Shown here: piece by piece, positions 40,237 to 49,996 of the stretch
Layout: each line of letters opens with the position of its first letter
Position numbering within the stretch: position 1 is the stretch's first letter
Program-made: the position numbers and the translations under genes
Notes under the pieces: model-generated
Told to the model about the DNA's origin: nothing
Seen by the model: the letters and a program-made list of their open reading frames with translations, nothing else
Databases searched by the model: none
From: Clostridia bacterium DTU084
GTDB lineage: Bacteria; Bacillota; DTU084
Direction: 5' to 3'
NCBI GenBank assembly: GCA_001512905.1
Contig: LFTB01000053.1
Span: 1-61,075 of the forward strand
DNA length: 61,075 bases

Positions 40237-41307
40237 TTACAACCTCACTTCCTCGCCCAACTCAGCGCTCTTGTAGATGGCATCTAGAATCCTCATCACA
40301 TCCACAGCTTCCTCAGCTGGAGAGATGAGCTCTGTACCGTTCAGAATGCAGTCTACAAAGTGAGCGATCTCTGTGTGGTGGGTAGTGGCTTCATCTGTTT
40401 TGAAAGTGTAGTCCACTAAAGTACCTTCTTTTTCGCCGAAGACTGTCAGCGGGCTGAGGCTTGCACCAGCCTTATCGCCGTAGAGCTCGCAGTAGTTGTG
40501 CTCTTTGTTTGTGTTCAGAGCCCAGGAAACATTGAGTTCCAGGGTGATGCCGCCTTCGAAGCGGATGAAAGCAAATGCAGAGTCTTCAACATCGTAGATT
40601 TTATCTGCTGCGCCAGAAGCGAGGGCGCCTGCCAAAACAGGATCGTTCTTATCCCATTCTGTAACTAGATAATTGCCGATCTTGTGGTAGATGGCACCGG
40701 TAACTGAAACCGGCTTGGGATTGCCGATGAGCCAGCGGGTCAGATCCAGCATGTGGACACCGATATCGATGAGGGGTCCGCCGCCAGCTTTGGCTTTTTC
40801 CATGAACCAATCGCCCCAGAAGGGAACGCCGCGCCTGCGGATCCAGCCTGTCCGGGCAGCGTAGACTTCCCCTAACTCGCCGCGTTCGATCATTCTCTTC
40901 AGCTTCTGGCTCTCATCCCGGTAACGGTTGTTCACGCCGATCATGAACAGTTTGCCGGCTTTTTTCGCTGCTGCCACCATCTCTTCGCCCTGCTCTGCGT
41001 TCAAAGCCAGGGGCTTTTCACACAAAACGTGCTTTCCAGCCTCTAATGCAGCGATGCTGATGGGATGGTGGAGGTAGTTCGGGGTACAGACGTTTACTGC
41101 ATCCAGCTCCTTCATTTTGAGCATCTCTCTGTAATCTGTGAAAGTTTCAGAAACGCCGTATCTCTTGCTGGCCCGCTCCAGTTTAGCTTCGTCTATATCA
41201 CAGACGGCAACGATCTCAACTTTGTCAGCAAGCTTTTCATATCCTGAAAGGTGCGCGCCAAAGCCAATTCCACCGACTCCGATAACTCCAACCCGTAGTT
41301 TTTTCAT
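40237..41307 (-). CDS. Gfo/Idh/MocA family oxidoreductase
   Basis: VGVIGVGGIGFGAHL, KHVLCEKPLALN, DIGVHMLDL; start trimmed to MKKLRVGV. Confidence 0.93.
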   Translation of the reverse strand: MKKLRVGVIGVGGIGFGAHLSGYEKLADKVEIVAVCDIDEAKLERASKRYGVSETFTDYREMLKMKELDAVNVCTPNYLHHPISIAALEAGKHVLCEKPLALNAEQGEEMVAAAKKAGKLFMIGVNNRYRDESQKLKRMIERGELGEVYAARTGWIRRRGVPFWGDWFMEKAKAGGGPLIDIGVHMLDLTRWLIGNPKPVSVTGAIYHKIGNYLVTEWDKNDPVLAGALASGAADKIYDVEDSAFAFIRFEGGITLELNVSWALNTNKEHNYCELYGDKAGASLSPLTVFGEKEGTLVDYTFKTDEATTHHTEIAHFVDCILNGTELISPAEEAVDVMRILDAIYKSAELGEEVRL

Positions 41308-41321
41308 TGCTTCTCCTCCGT

Positions 41322-42239
41322 TCAAACAATTAATTTTGAAAGATTGCGGTAGCCCAAAATCAGGCCCTTCTTGGATTTCTCCACTGTTCCTCCCCAGATG
41401 GGGTCTTCGTGTTCGATGGACAGGACGCCGTCGAAGCCGATATCGTACAGAGCCTTGACAAACTCCTGCCAATCGATTTCGCCTAAGCCAGGCAGCCTGT
41501 ACTGCCACCAGCGAGCTTCAGAGAAACGAGGAGACAGAGGACCAAATATGCCGTTCTCATTAAGGCCGTCTGATAAAATCTCAGTATCCTTGGCGTGGGT
41601 ATGGAAAATACGATCGGCAAATTCAAACAAAGGAGCGATGTGGTCGATGCCCATCCAATACAGATGGGATGGGTCGTAGTTTAAGCCAAAGCTCTTGGGA
41701 GTAATGCGGAAGAACTCCCGCCACTGCGAAGGGCTGTAGAAGAGGTTTCCAGGTATTCCAGGCTCTTGCCACCCGTCCATAGGACAGTTCTCGATCATAA
41801 GTTTCACGTTCTTGCTCTCAGCATAGCTGATGAGCTCAGGGAATACTTTGGCGAATTCATCCAGGTTTTCGTCTACAGATTTGGTGATGTCTCTCCCCAC
41901 AAAGGTGCCGACCAGCTCTACCCCCATGTTGGAGGCAGTGTCAATGACCTTCTTCAAATGGGCGTGGTTTGCAGCCCTAACCTCAGGATCTGCTGCCAGC
42001 ATGTTGTCGTAGTAGGCAAGGGAGGAAATCTCAACGCCTCGGTCGTCAAATTTTGCCCTCAATTCTTTCGCTTCCTGGGCGCTTATGTTTGCATTAACCG
42101 TAGTAGATGAAAAGTCCCGCTCGTTGACCAACGGCCAAGCGGCCAACTCCAGCGCTTGGAAGCCTGTGTTTGCTGCCCAATCCAAAATTTCCTCACAAGG
42201 CAGCTGTCCCAAAGCGACGGTTAAAAATCCCAACTTCAT
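41322..42239 (-). CDS. Sugar phosphate isomerase/epimerase (TIM barrel)
   Basis: MKLGFLTVALGQLP, LMIENCPMDGWQEP, GLNYDPSHLYWMGID, FHTHAKDTEI, LSIEHEDP. Confidence 0.9.
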   Translation of the reverse strand: MKLGFLTVALGQLPCEEILDWAANTGFQALELAAWPLVNERDFSSTTVNANISAQEAKELRAKFDDRGVEISSLAYYDNMLAADPEVRAANHAHLKKVIDTASNMGVELVGTFVGRDITKSVDENLDEFAKVFPELISYAESKNVKLMIENCPMDGWQEPGIPGNLFYSPSQWREFFRITPKSFGLNYDPSHLYWMGIDHIAPLFEFADRIFHTHAKDTEILSDGLNENGIFGPLSPRFSEARWWQYRLPGLGEIDWQEFVKALYDIGFDGVLSIEHEDPIWGGTVEKSKKGLILGYRNLSKLIV

Positions 42240-42351
42240 TCGACAACACTCCTTTTCTTTATTATTTAGTGTTTGAAAAAGTTTGCGCCCCAATACCCAC
42301 CTCCTCAAATCGTAAAATTGGCTATTTATGTTAAAGAATATTGTTGTTTCG

Positions 42352-42399
42352 TGGAACCGCTTCCAAAAATAGTATAGCAAGGATTTCCCTGATAGTCAA
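42352..42399 (-). promoter_or_regulatory. Sigma-A promoter (TTGACT-N17-TATACT) with adjacent LacI/CcpA-type operator TGGAACCGCTTCCA
   Basis: -35 42394-42399, -10 42371-42376, palindrome 42352-42365 matches TGnAAnCGnTTnCA. Confidence 0.8.
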
Positions 42400-42495
42400 G
42401 GAGGGACGCTCCATATTTTTGCTTGAATTTTCCAATGAACAGAAAAATATGAACTAATACTACAGAGCTCGCTTCTGCGGTACCGAAATGAAAAA

Positions 42496-42524
42496 AGAGC
42501 ATGACCATTTAAAAGTCATGCTCT
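42496..42524 (-). terminator. Rho-independent terminator
   Basis: agagcatgac ... gtcatgctct perfect 10-bp arms, minus-strand TTTTTT tract. Confidence 0.88.
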
Positions 42525-42545
42525 TGATCCATCTCAGGCTGCAGG

Positions 42546-43421
42546 TCAGCTGATTTCCTTCATAATCGCAAGCCAGTTTTCCAGGCATTCTCTGGTAGCT
42601 ATGTCGCCGAGGGCTGAAAAATCAGCTCCGCCCGGACGATTGAGCTGCTCTTCAGAAAGCTTGCTCTTGGGCCGGTAGTGGGTTTCAAGACAGACGTAGC
42701 CGCTGTAGCCGTCGTCTAAAAGCGCTTTCAGCTGTCCGCGCCAATTGGTCTGTCCTGTACCAATAGCCACCCCTTCCACCTTGCCCGTTTCAGGATCGTA
42801 GACTGCATCCTTCATGTGCATATGTACTGCATAATCCTTGATGATGTTGTAGCCTTGGGGATAGGGCTCTTCTGGTTCAGCTAAAGAGTAGATATCGTTT
42901 CCTGCGTCCCAAACAGCCCGGACATAGGGCGTATCCAAGGCCTTGATGAGCTGCACTGTGCGGGCAGCGTTGCAGTTGTAAGTTGCAGGCTCGTTTTCCA
43001 AAGCCAGGATTAAGTTTGCTTCCTTGAGCATGGCAATTGGCTGCTGGAACTTTTCCACGATTTGAGGCAGCAGCTCATCGAAGTTATCCCCTCTGCGCCA
43101 AAAGGCAAAACCCCGGATGTATTTTGCACCAAGCTTTTTGGCTGCAGCAATTGCTTTGGCAAGGATCTCGTAATGGTTTGCGATCTCCTCGGGATTGGTC
43201 AGTTCGCATTTGAAAAAGGGAGAGCTGATAGCTGGCACTTCCATCTTGTAGCTGCCGGCTATTTCAAGGACTTTATCCAGTTCTTCGTCAGTCAGCTGGT
43301 GGACCCCTTTGTTCCAGACTGTGCGCAGTTCAAGGCCTGTGAGGCCATATTCTGCTGCAAGTTTTGCTGCTGCTTCTAGATCTTGGGAGATCTCGTCTGT
43401 GATTACGCCTTTTTTAAACAT
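42546..43421 (-). CDS. Sugar phosphate isomerase/epimerase (TIM barrel)
   Basis: YGLTGLELRTVWNKGVHQL, LALENEPATYNCN, VRAVWDAGND, VHMHMKDAV, VCLETHYRP. Confidence 0.9.
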   Translation of the reverse strand: MFKKGVITDEISQDLEAAAKLAAEYGLTGLELRTVWNKGVHQLTDEELDKVLEIAGSYKMEVPAISSPFFKCELTNPEEIANHYEILAKAIAAAKKLGAKYIRGFAFWRRGDNFDELLPQIVEKFQQPIAMLKEANLILALENEPATYNCNAARTVQLIKALDTPYVRAVWDAGNDIYSLAEPEEPYPQGYNIIKDYAVHMHMKDAVYDPETGKVEGVAIGTGQTNWRGQLKALLDDGYSGYVCLETHYRPKSKLSEEQLNRPGGADFSALGDIATRECLENWLAIMKEIS

Positions 43422-44454
43422 GCAAATCTTCCTCCTTAATCTGAATTGGTCTTCCTTCCCGGGATGATTGGTAAATTGCCAGAATCAGCTGAATGGCCCG
43501 CAGGCCGTCTATACCTGTGACTAAAGGTTCTCTGTCCTCCCTGATGGCGGCGACCATATCTTGAATCTGCCTTCTGTGGCCTTCAGAAGATATGGCTCCC
43601 GGATCTCTGGCGCCAGAGGAAACGCCTTCATCCTCAAGGAGGACTTTATCTTCCTCCCCTGCCAAATCCCACTTTATGATCTGCTCTTCTTCCAGCACAA
43701 TGGTTCCCTGATCGCCGTGGAGCTCAAGCCTCCTGTTGTAGCCGGGATAGACTGAAGTTGTGCCTTCGATTACGCCCATAGCACCTGACGCATAACGCAC
43801 AGCTGCCACTGCTGTGTCTTCCACTTCGATTTGCCGGGCCAAGGTAGCAGCCTGTCCCCAAACCTCAGTTACAGGTCCCATCAGCCAGAGGAGCAGATCT
43901 ATGCCGTGGATCCCTTGATTCATCAGGGCGCCGCCCCCATCCATCTTCCAGGTGCCGCGCCAGCCTCCCTGGTCGTAATAATCCTGAGAACGGTAATATT
44001 TCATGTAGGCATCGCCCAGCAGTGGTTTGCCTAGCTTTTGTTGTTCCAAAGCAGCTTTCGCCTGCTGCAGGGCAGGGGCAAAACGAAGCTGGGAGATAAC
44101 CGCAAGTTTCACATTGTTCCCTTTGCAGGCAGCAACCGCAGCCCTCCCTTCTTCCATGGTGATAGCAAGAGGCTTTTCCACCACCACGTGTTTGCCGTGC
44201 TGTGCAGCTTCGATCACGAGCTGCGCGTGCAAACCACTGGGGGTACAAATGCAAACCACATCAACCTCTGGCTGTGCCAAAAGTTGTTTGTAATCGTTGA
44301 AAGCCTTCGCATGATAGCGGCTTGCCAATTCCTCTGCCCGCTCTAGGCTTAGGTCAGAGACAGCAACAAGGGTTCCGCCTATGGACTTGGCTATAGCCTG
44401 AGCGTGGAAACTGGCGATCAGTCCACAGCCGATGATCCCAAAACCGATTTCCAT
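43414..44454 (-). CDS. Gfo/Idh/MocA family oxidoreductase
   Basis: FGIIGCGLIASFHAQAI, KHVVVEKPLAIT, MNQGIHGIDLLLWLMG. Confidence 0.93.
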   Translation of the reverse strand: MEIGFGIIGCGLIASFHAQAIAKSIGGTLVAVSDLSLERAEELASRYHAKAFNDYKQLLAQPEVDVVCICTPSGLHAQLVIEAAQHGKHVVVEKPLAITMEEGRAAVAACKGNNVKLAVISQLRFAPALQQAKAALEQQKLGKPLLGDAYMKYYRSQDYYDQGGWRGTWKMDGGGALMNQGIHGIDLLLWLMGPVTEVWGQAATLARQIEVEDTAVAAVRYASGAMGVIEGTTSVYPGYNRRLELHGDQGTIVLEEEQIIKWDLAGEEDKVLLEDEGVSSGARDPGAISSEGHRRQIQDMVAAIREDREPLVTGIDGLRAIQLILAIYQSSREGRPIQIKEEDLHV

Positions 44455-44552
44455 GTGGTCGCCTCCCTTCTATATATTTTTTCGGCAAATTTTGGCAAAA
44501 CCCTTTATTAAAGACCTTAAATAAGTGGCAGGACAAGAATCCCCAGGGACTC

Positions 44553-47500
44553 TCATCCTGCATCCTCCAGGCGCACGCTCAACAGCTGCGAGACGCCTCC
44601 TTCCTGCATAGTCACGCCATACAGGGCATCCGCCTCTTCCATGGTCCGCCTTCTGTGGGTGACAACAATGAACTGTGTTTTCTTCACGAAATCCCGCAGC
44701 AAGGCAGAAAACCTGTGGAGGTTTGCCTCGTCAAGGGGTGCGTCGATCTCGTCTAAGACGCAGAAAGGAGAAGGGTGAACTTTCAAAATGGAAAAGAGGA
44801 AGGCTATGGCAACAAAAGCTCTCTCTCCTCCTGAGAGCAGCTGAATGTTCTGCTGTTTTTTCCCAGGCAGCTGCACCAATACTTCCACACCGGCAGTAAG
44901 GGGATCCACTTGCTCACCTTCAGGTGCCGAAAGCTCCAAATGTGCCCTGCCCCCCTGAAAAAGCCTTCCGAATACCGCACTGAAGGCTTGGTTCACCTGG
45001 TTGAAAGTGGCGGTCAGCTTCTGGCGAGAGGTGCCGTCGATCTCCTCGATGAGGTTCAAGAGGGAGGTGCGGGCTTTCTGGAGATCCTCCAGCTGCGCCT
45101 CGAGAAAGCTCACCCTCTCTTCTACCTGAACCAACTCCTCAATGGCTGCAAAATTTACGTTCCCCAACTGCTGCCGTTCGTTGCCCAGCTTTCTCAGTTC
45201 TCTTTGGGCTTGCTGCAGGCTGAACTCGAACTGCGGTACAGACTCAGGAGAAAGCTCTGCAAAGGTCAGCTGGTGTTTTTCACCAAGCTCTTCTGCCAGC
45301 CTCTCTCCTTCTGCTTCCAGCCGCGCCAGCTGCACCTCGTACTTGTGCAGGACGGCTTTGGTCTTTTCCAGCGCTTCCTTAGCCTCAGCTGCCCTTTGGC
45401 TTTCCTCTTTGAGGGCTTCCCGAAGCTCTAAGCGGGCTGTGTTTTTCTCCTGGAGTACCACCGCAAGCTTTTGCCGTTCTTCTTCCAGCTGCCCGAGCTC
45501 CACTTTCAGCTGGTCGAGGGTTTCCTGCAAGGTTTGGAGCTCATCCTCTAGGTCTTCTGCAGCTTCCACAGCTTTCATGAGGCGGCTTTCCGCAAGCTGT
45601 GTGCGCTGCTCCAGCTCACTTTTCTGGGCGGCCAGCTGCTCTGTCCGTTCTGTGAGGCTGCCGAGCTGCACGCGCAGAGCAGAAATCTCCTGTTCATAGG
45701 AAAGCCTTTGGCTCTGCCAGCGGCTCTGCTCTTCCCCCTGCTCGGCAAGGCTCGTGCGCAATACTTCTTCCTTTGCTGTCAGCTCCTCTATTTTCCTGGC
45801 GAGGGCTTGTCTTTCCTGATGCAGCGCCTCCTGTTCCGCAAGGAGCTCTTCCTCTTCTGCCTTGGCTGATTCATACTGCCTGGCCAAACGTGCCAAATTG
45901 GCCAGGTATTCTTTGTGATCCCGCTCCAGCTCAAGCTCTGCCAGGTGCAGCCCTTGTCTTCTTCTGGCAAGCTCTTCCTTTTGGACATTTAATTCAAAAG
46001 TTGCCTGTTTCAGCTTTTCCTCTTCTTGCTGCAGAACTCCGAGTTGCAATTCCAGTTCTGCCAAAGCCTCTTTCAGTTCTTCCAGCTGCCTTTTCCGGGC
46101 AAGGAGCCCCGTTCTGTTCTGCTCCCGGGAACCACCGCTGACAGCTCCTCCAGGGGCAATCAGATCTCCTGCAAGGGTGACGATCCGATAGCGGGAATTG
46201 GTCCTGCGGGCGAATTTCGTGGCGCTGGCCAAATCCTCTGCCACCACTGTCCTTCCTAACAAATACTCCACAGCAGGAGCATATTTTCTGTCACAGCTAA
46301 CCAAGTCGCTGGCAATGCCTAAAATCCCGGGGAAAGCTGGCAGCTCCTTGATCTTATCGGGCCGCAAGAGGTTCAAGGGGAGGAAAGTAGCTCTGCCCCA
46401 GTTATTTTTTCGCAAGAGGGCAATGGCCGTCTGCGCCACTCCATCGTCTTCTGTAACCAGGTTTTGCAGGCCTCCTCCCAAGGCTGTTTCCACTGCCACC
46501 TCAAACTCTGGAGGAACGCGGATCAGCTCTGCCACAGGACCCACAAGCCCCGGCAGCTGGTTTTTCCGCTCTAAGAGATTCCTGATGCCGCGATAGTAGC
46601 CTTCAAAGTGGCGCTCCATCTCAGAGAGGGCTCTGTGCCTCGCCTCAATCTGCTCCCGCTTCTTCCGGACTGCCTCCAGCTGGGCACCCAGGGCAGCCAG
46701 CTCAGATGCAGCTTGATGGCACCGTTCTTTGTTGACATTCTCAAGGGAATTGATTTGTTCCTTTTCAGCCGCCAGCCTTTCCCTTCGCCCCTCAAGTTCC
46801 GCCTCTTCTGCAGCCAGCTCCTCTCTTTCGCCAGCTATCTCCTCAAGTCTTCCTTTAGTTCTCTCCAGCCGCAGAGAAAGTTTTTCTGCTTCTTCCTCCA
46901 AGGAGTTGAATCTATTACGGAAGCCTGCTCTCTCCTCTAACACGCCAATGAGCTCGCTTTTGGCAGCTTCCAAAAGCTCGGAGCCTGCTTCAGCTTCAGC
47001 GAGGAGTTGAGCGAGCCTCTCTTCAGCTGCAGTTAATTTTTCCTGGACGCTGTTCTGCTCTCCTTCTGCTTTTTGCCTCTGTTCCTCTGCCTCACAGAGC
47101 CTTTGGGAGAGCTCTTGGAACTGGACCTCTAATTCCTCTTTCTCCTGAGCCAGCCGCTGTTTTTGTTCCAGCAGGGACTTTTGTCTTTCTTTTCCCACCC
47201 TCCAGTCGCCTTCACGCCTCTGTTGGCACGCTGCCTCTTCCCCCTGGCGCTCAGTGAGAGAAGCAATCTCTGCATTTAGTCCTTCCTCAAGTTCCCTGAG
47301 CTCTGCCACTTTCTCGTCCAGGAAACAGGCCTCTTTTTGGGCTGACGCCAGGGCTGCTTCTGCTTCTTTTTTCTCTGCTTCAGTCTGAACGATAATTTTC
47401 TGCCAGCTTGAGAACTGCTGAAAGAGCAGCCACAGGGACAGTCTTGCGATTTCTTCATCGAGCTTTTTAGCCTCTTGGGCTCGGGCTGCTTCAATTCTCA

Positions 47501-48122
47501 AAGGCCTCAGCCTTGCAGTCAGCTCGCTTAAAATATCTCTGAGGCGCAGGCTGTTGTCTTCTGTCTCTGCTAGCTTCCGTAAGGTTTCTTCCCTTTTCAC
47601 CCGGTATTTATAAATTCCTGCTGCTTCTTCCAAAAGCAGCCTGCGGTCTTGGGGCTTGGAACCCAAAACTGCTTCCACTTTTCTTTGATCGATGATGGAG
47701 TAGTCATCCCTGCCGAGGCCTGTGTTCATGAACAGTTCTGTCAGGTCTCGCAGCCTGGCTGTTTTGCCGTTGATGGAATACTCTCCTTCGCCTGAGCGGA
47801 AAACCCGCCGCCTGATGCACACTTCCTGATAGGGAAGATTCAGAGTGCCGTCTGAATTGTCCAAAATCAAGGAAACTTCGGCCATCCCCAAGGGTTTGCG
47901 CCGTTCGCTTCCTATAAAAATCACGTCCTCCATTTTGTTGCCCCTGAGGCTCTTTGCGCTCTGCTCACCGAGCACCCAGCGGATAGCATCTACAATGTTG
48001 CTTTTGCCGCTGCCGTTGGGGCCGATGATGGCTGTGATGCCGGGCTCAAAATTAACTTTCACCTTATGGGCGAAAGATTTAAAACCGTTGATTTCCAATC
48101 TCAACAAACGCAAACAGATCAC
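44553..48122 (-). CDS. smc: Chromosome segregation protein SMC
   Basis: EINGFKSFAHK, GPNGSGKSNIVDAIRWVLGEQSAKSLRG, long coiled coils, hinge, LLSGGERAFVAIAFLFSI. Confidence 0.97.
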   Translation of the reverse strand: MICLRLLRLEINGFKSFAHKVKVNFEPGITAIIGPNGSGKSNIVDAIRWVLGEQSAKSLRGNKMEDVIFIGSERRKPLGMAEVSLILDNSDGTLNLPYQEVCIRRRVFRSGEGEYSINGKTARLRDLTELFMNTGLGRDDYSIIDQRKVEAVLGSKPQDRRLLLEEAAGIYKYRVKREETLRKLAETEDNSLRLRDILSELTARLRPLRIEAARAQEAKKLDEEIARLSLWLLFQQFSSWQKIIVQTEAEKKEAEAALASAQKEACFLDEKVAELRELEEGLNAEIASLTERQGEEAACQQRREGDWRVGKERQKSLLEQKQRLAQEKEELEVQFQELSQRLCEAEEQRQKAEGEQNSVQEKLTAAEERLAQLLAEAEAGSELLEAAKSELIGVLEERAGFRNRFNSLEEEAEKLSLRLERTKGRLEEIAGEREELAAEEAELEGRRERLAAEKEQINSLENVNKERCHQAASELAALGAQLEAVRKKREQIEARHRALSEMERHFEGYYRGIRNLLERKNQLPGLVGPVAELIRVPPEFEVAVETALGGGLQNLVTEDDGVAQTAIALLRKNNWGRATFLPLNLLRPDKIKELPAFPGILGIASDLVSCDRKYAPAVEYLLGRTVVAEDLASATKFARRTNSRYRIVTLAGDLIAPGGAVSGGSREQNRTGLLARKRQLEELKEALAELELQLGVLQQEEEKLKQATFELNVQKEELARRRQGLHLAELELERDHKEYLANLARLARQYESAKAEEEELLAEQEALHQERQALARKIEELTAKEEVLRTSLAEQGEEQSRWQSQRLSYEQEISALRVQLGSLTERTEQLAAQKSELEQRTQLAESRLMKAVEAAEDLEDELQTLQETLDQLKVELGQLEEERQKLAVVLQEKNTARLELREALKEESQRAAEAKEALEKTKAVLHKYEVQLARLEAEGERLAEELGEKHQLTFAELSPESVPQFEFSLQQAQRELRKLGNERQQLGNVNFAAIEELVQVEERVSFLEAQLEDLQKARTSLLNLIEEIDGTSRQKLTATFNQVNQAFSAVFGRLFQGGRAHLELSAPEGEQVDPLTAGVEVLVQLPGKKQQNIQLLSGGERAFVAIAFLFSILKVHPSPFCVLDEIDAPLDEANLHRFSALLRDFVKKTQFIVVTHRRRTMEEADALYGVTMQEGGVSQLLSVRLEDAG

Positions 48123-48341
48123 TCCAAAATTTTTCCTACCCCAATTATACTAGAAAACTGCAAATCAGCCAACAAAAAAAGCGTCCCGAAGGACGCTTGT
48201 AAATGCAGCCCAATTATTGTGTCTCAGCCCAAACAGCCAGCAGAAAGCATTAGCCACCTGCAAGAGCATCCCCTAAAGAGGAAGGGAGTTGCTTGAATTT
48301 GGGCATTAAGCCCACATAATGCTTTTGTTCGCTTGGCGGGA

Positions 48342-48549
48342 CTATTCCAAGCTGTAAGTCCGCTCGTCCGCAAGTTCCAACTTTGCATGCAGCAGAAGAA
48401 ATTCCCCCCGCTTCTCAAAAGCTTCTATAATCACCTTCGCCATTTTTCGTAATCCATCTCGGCTCCTGCGTTTCATGAGCGAGTTCGGAAATAGCGCCGC
48501 AATCGTTGCGAAGGCCAGTGACTACTATTACATTAGGCTTGATACGTGC
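48342..48549 (-). pseudogene. Frameshifted Phd/RelB-type antitoxin relic
   Basis: Manual reading: frame 1 ARIKPNVIVVTGLRNDCGAISELAHETQEPRWITKNGEGD, then another frame IIEAFEKRGEFLLLHAKLELADERTYSLE*; resembles Phd/YefM-type antitoxin layout. Confidence 0.65.
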
Positions 48550-48577
48550 CGTTCAAAGACCCAGGAGGCAGTGCTTA

Positions 48578-49984
48578 TTATCTTCCCACAAGTCCCAGCC
48601 TGTTGATGATGGTGTCGAGCATCTCGTCTATTGCTGTCACTGCCCTGGCTGCTGCGCTGTAGGCGTGCTGATAGCGGATGAGATTGGTCATCTCCTCGTC
48701 CAAGGATACGCCGCTGATGCTCTCCTGCCAGGTGCTGAGGTGTTCCACCAGCTGGGATTGGTTTTGCACCATCCGCTGTGCGTTTTTGCTTTCCACACCT
48801 AAACTGGAGATGAGGGAAGCAAAGAAGTTGTCCACTGTGCCCATGCCGCTTGAGAAAGTGAGCACCTTTTCTTTGAGGCCGGCTAGGAGCGCTGCGTTGG
48901 AGCCATCTCCCGCCTTGTCCGGCTCTGATGCTGCAGCGATGAGCGACAGGCCGTCGTTATTATCATCCAAAATAGCAGGGTTCACAGACCAGTTCTGCGC
49001 ACCTGTTCCCTGGAAGAAAGCTATGCCTGTTTGGTTGTCCAAGCCGTAGCCTGCAGCGTGAATGGCGTTGAACTCTGCTATGAAGGTGGCAGCAAAGTCG
49101 TCGAGGCGGGCTCTGTAGCTGGGGATAATTTGATCCCTGGCTCTGATGATGCCTGCCACAGCTCCGCCCTGCCAGTTGACATCCTGGTCAAGGCCTTCCC
49201 ATTTCACCTGGGCAGGAACGCCTTCAGGCTCGGAGAAGGTCAGCTTGCGGACATTTACGCCGCTGACGAGGCTAATGCCGCCGATGTTGACGTTGATCTG
49301 TCCGGCAGCTTGGGGATGAACAGTGATGGTGGTAAGTCTGGCCAGCTCTTCAAGGAGGAGGTCCCGCCGATCCAGGAGATCATTGGGTGCAGTTCCCTGG
49401 GCTGCAGCTTTGCCGATGAGAGCGTTCAGATCTGCTATCTGCTGAGCCAGGGAGTTTATCTCCTGCACCTCGAGGCGCAGTTGTTTGTCTAAATCTTTCT
49501 CCAGGGTCAGCATTTGCGTGTAGAGGTGCCTGACGCTTTCAGTGAAGCTCACAGCCTCCTCCCGCACTATGCTCCGCAGGGAAGGGTCCTCAGGTCTTGC
49601 GGCCAGCTTCTCCCATCCGGACCAGAACCTTGTAAGGGCTCTGCTGATCCCGTTTTCGCTGGGCTCTGCAAAAACCAGCTCCAGCTGGCTTAAAACTTTA
49701 TTCTGCTCTTCCCAGTAGCCGAAATTGTTGATCTCTTTGCGCACCTGTTCAGAAACAAACCCATCCCGAAGCCTTGCAATAGCCTTGGCCTCGACACCAG
49801 TGCCGATGCTCAAAGGAGGGTAAGTGCCTCCAACTACAGGTTGAGTGGTCACAAGTTCCACTCTTTGCCTGGAATAACCTTTTGTGTTAGCGTTGGCTAT
49901 GTTATGCCCTGTGACATCGATCCCTATTTGCTGGGCCCCTAAAGCGCGCCTTGCGATCTCGAGGCTCCCAAAGGTTCCTGCCAT
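48578..49984 (-). CDS. flgK: Flagellar hook-associated protein FlgK
   Basis: GQQIGIDVTGHNIANANTKGYSRQRVE and C-terminal SLDEEMTNLIRYQHAYSAAARAVTAIDEMLDTIINRLG. Confidence 0.96.
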   Translation of the reverse strand: MAGTFGSLEIARRALGAQQIGIDVTGHNIANANTKGYSRQRVELVTTQPVVGGTYPPLSIGTGVEAKAIARLRDGFVSEQVRKEINNFGYWEEQNKVLSQLELVFAEPSENGISRALTRFWSGWEKLAARPEDPSLRSIVREEAVSFTESVRHLYTQMLTLEKDLDKQLRLEVQEINSLAQQIADLNALIGKAAAQGTAPNDLLDRRDLLLEELARLTTITVHPQAAGQINVNIGGISLVSGVNVRKLTFSEPEGVPAQVKWEGLDQDVNWQGGAVAGIIRARDQIIPSYRARLDDFAATFIAEFNAIHAAGYGLDNQTGIAFFQGTGAQNWSVNPAILDDNNDGLSLIAAASEPDKAGDGSNAALLAGLKEKVLTFSSGMGTVDNFFASLISSLGVESKNAQRMVQNQSQLVEHLSTWQESISGVSLDEEMTNLIRYQHAYSAAARAVTAIDEMLDTIINRLGLVGR

Positions 49985-49996
49985 GGCGATTCCTCC

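Noticed and set aside
44480-44510. TTTTGGCAAAA inverted repeat upstream of the 43414-44454 gene
   Set aside because: Short and AT-rich; could be an operator but no promoter pairing was convincing.
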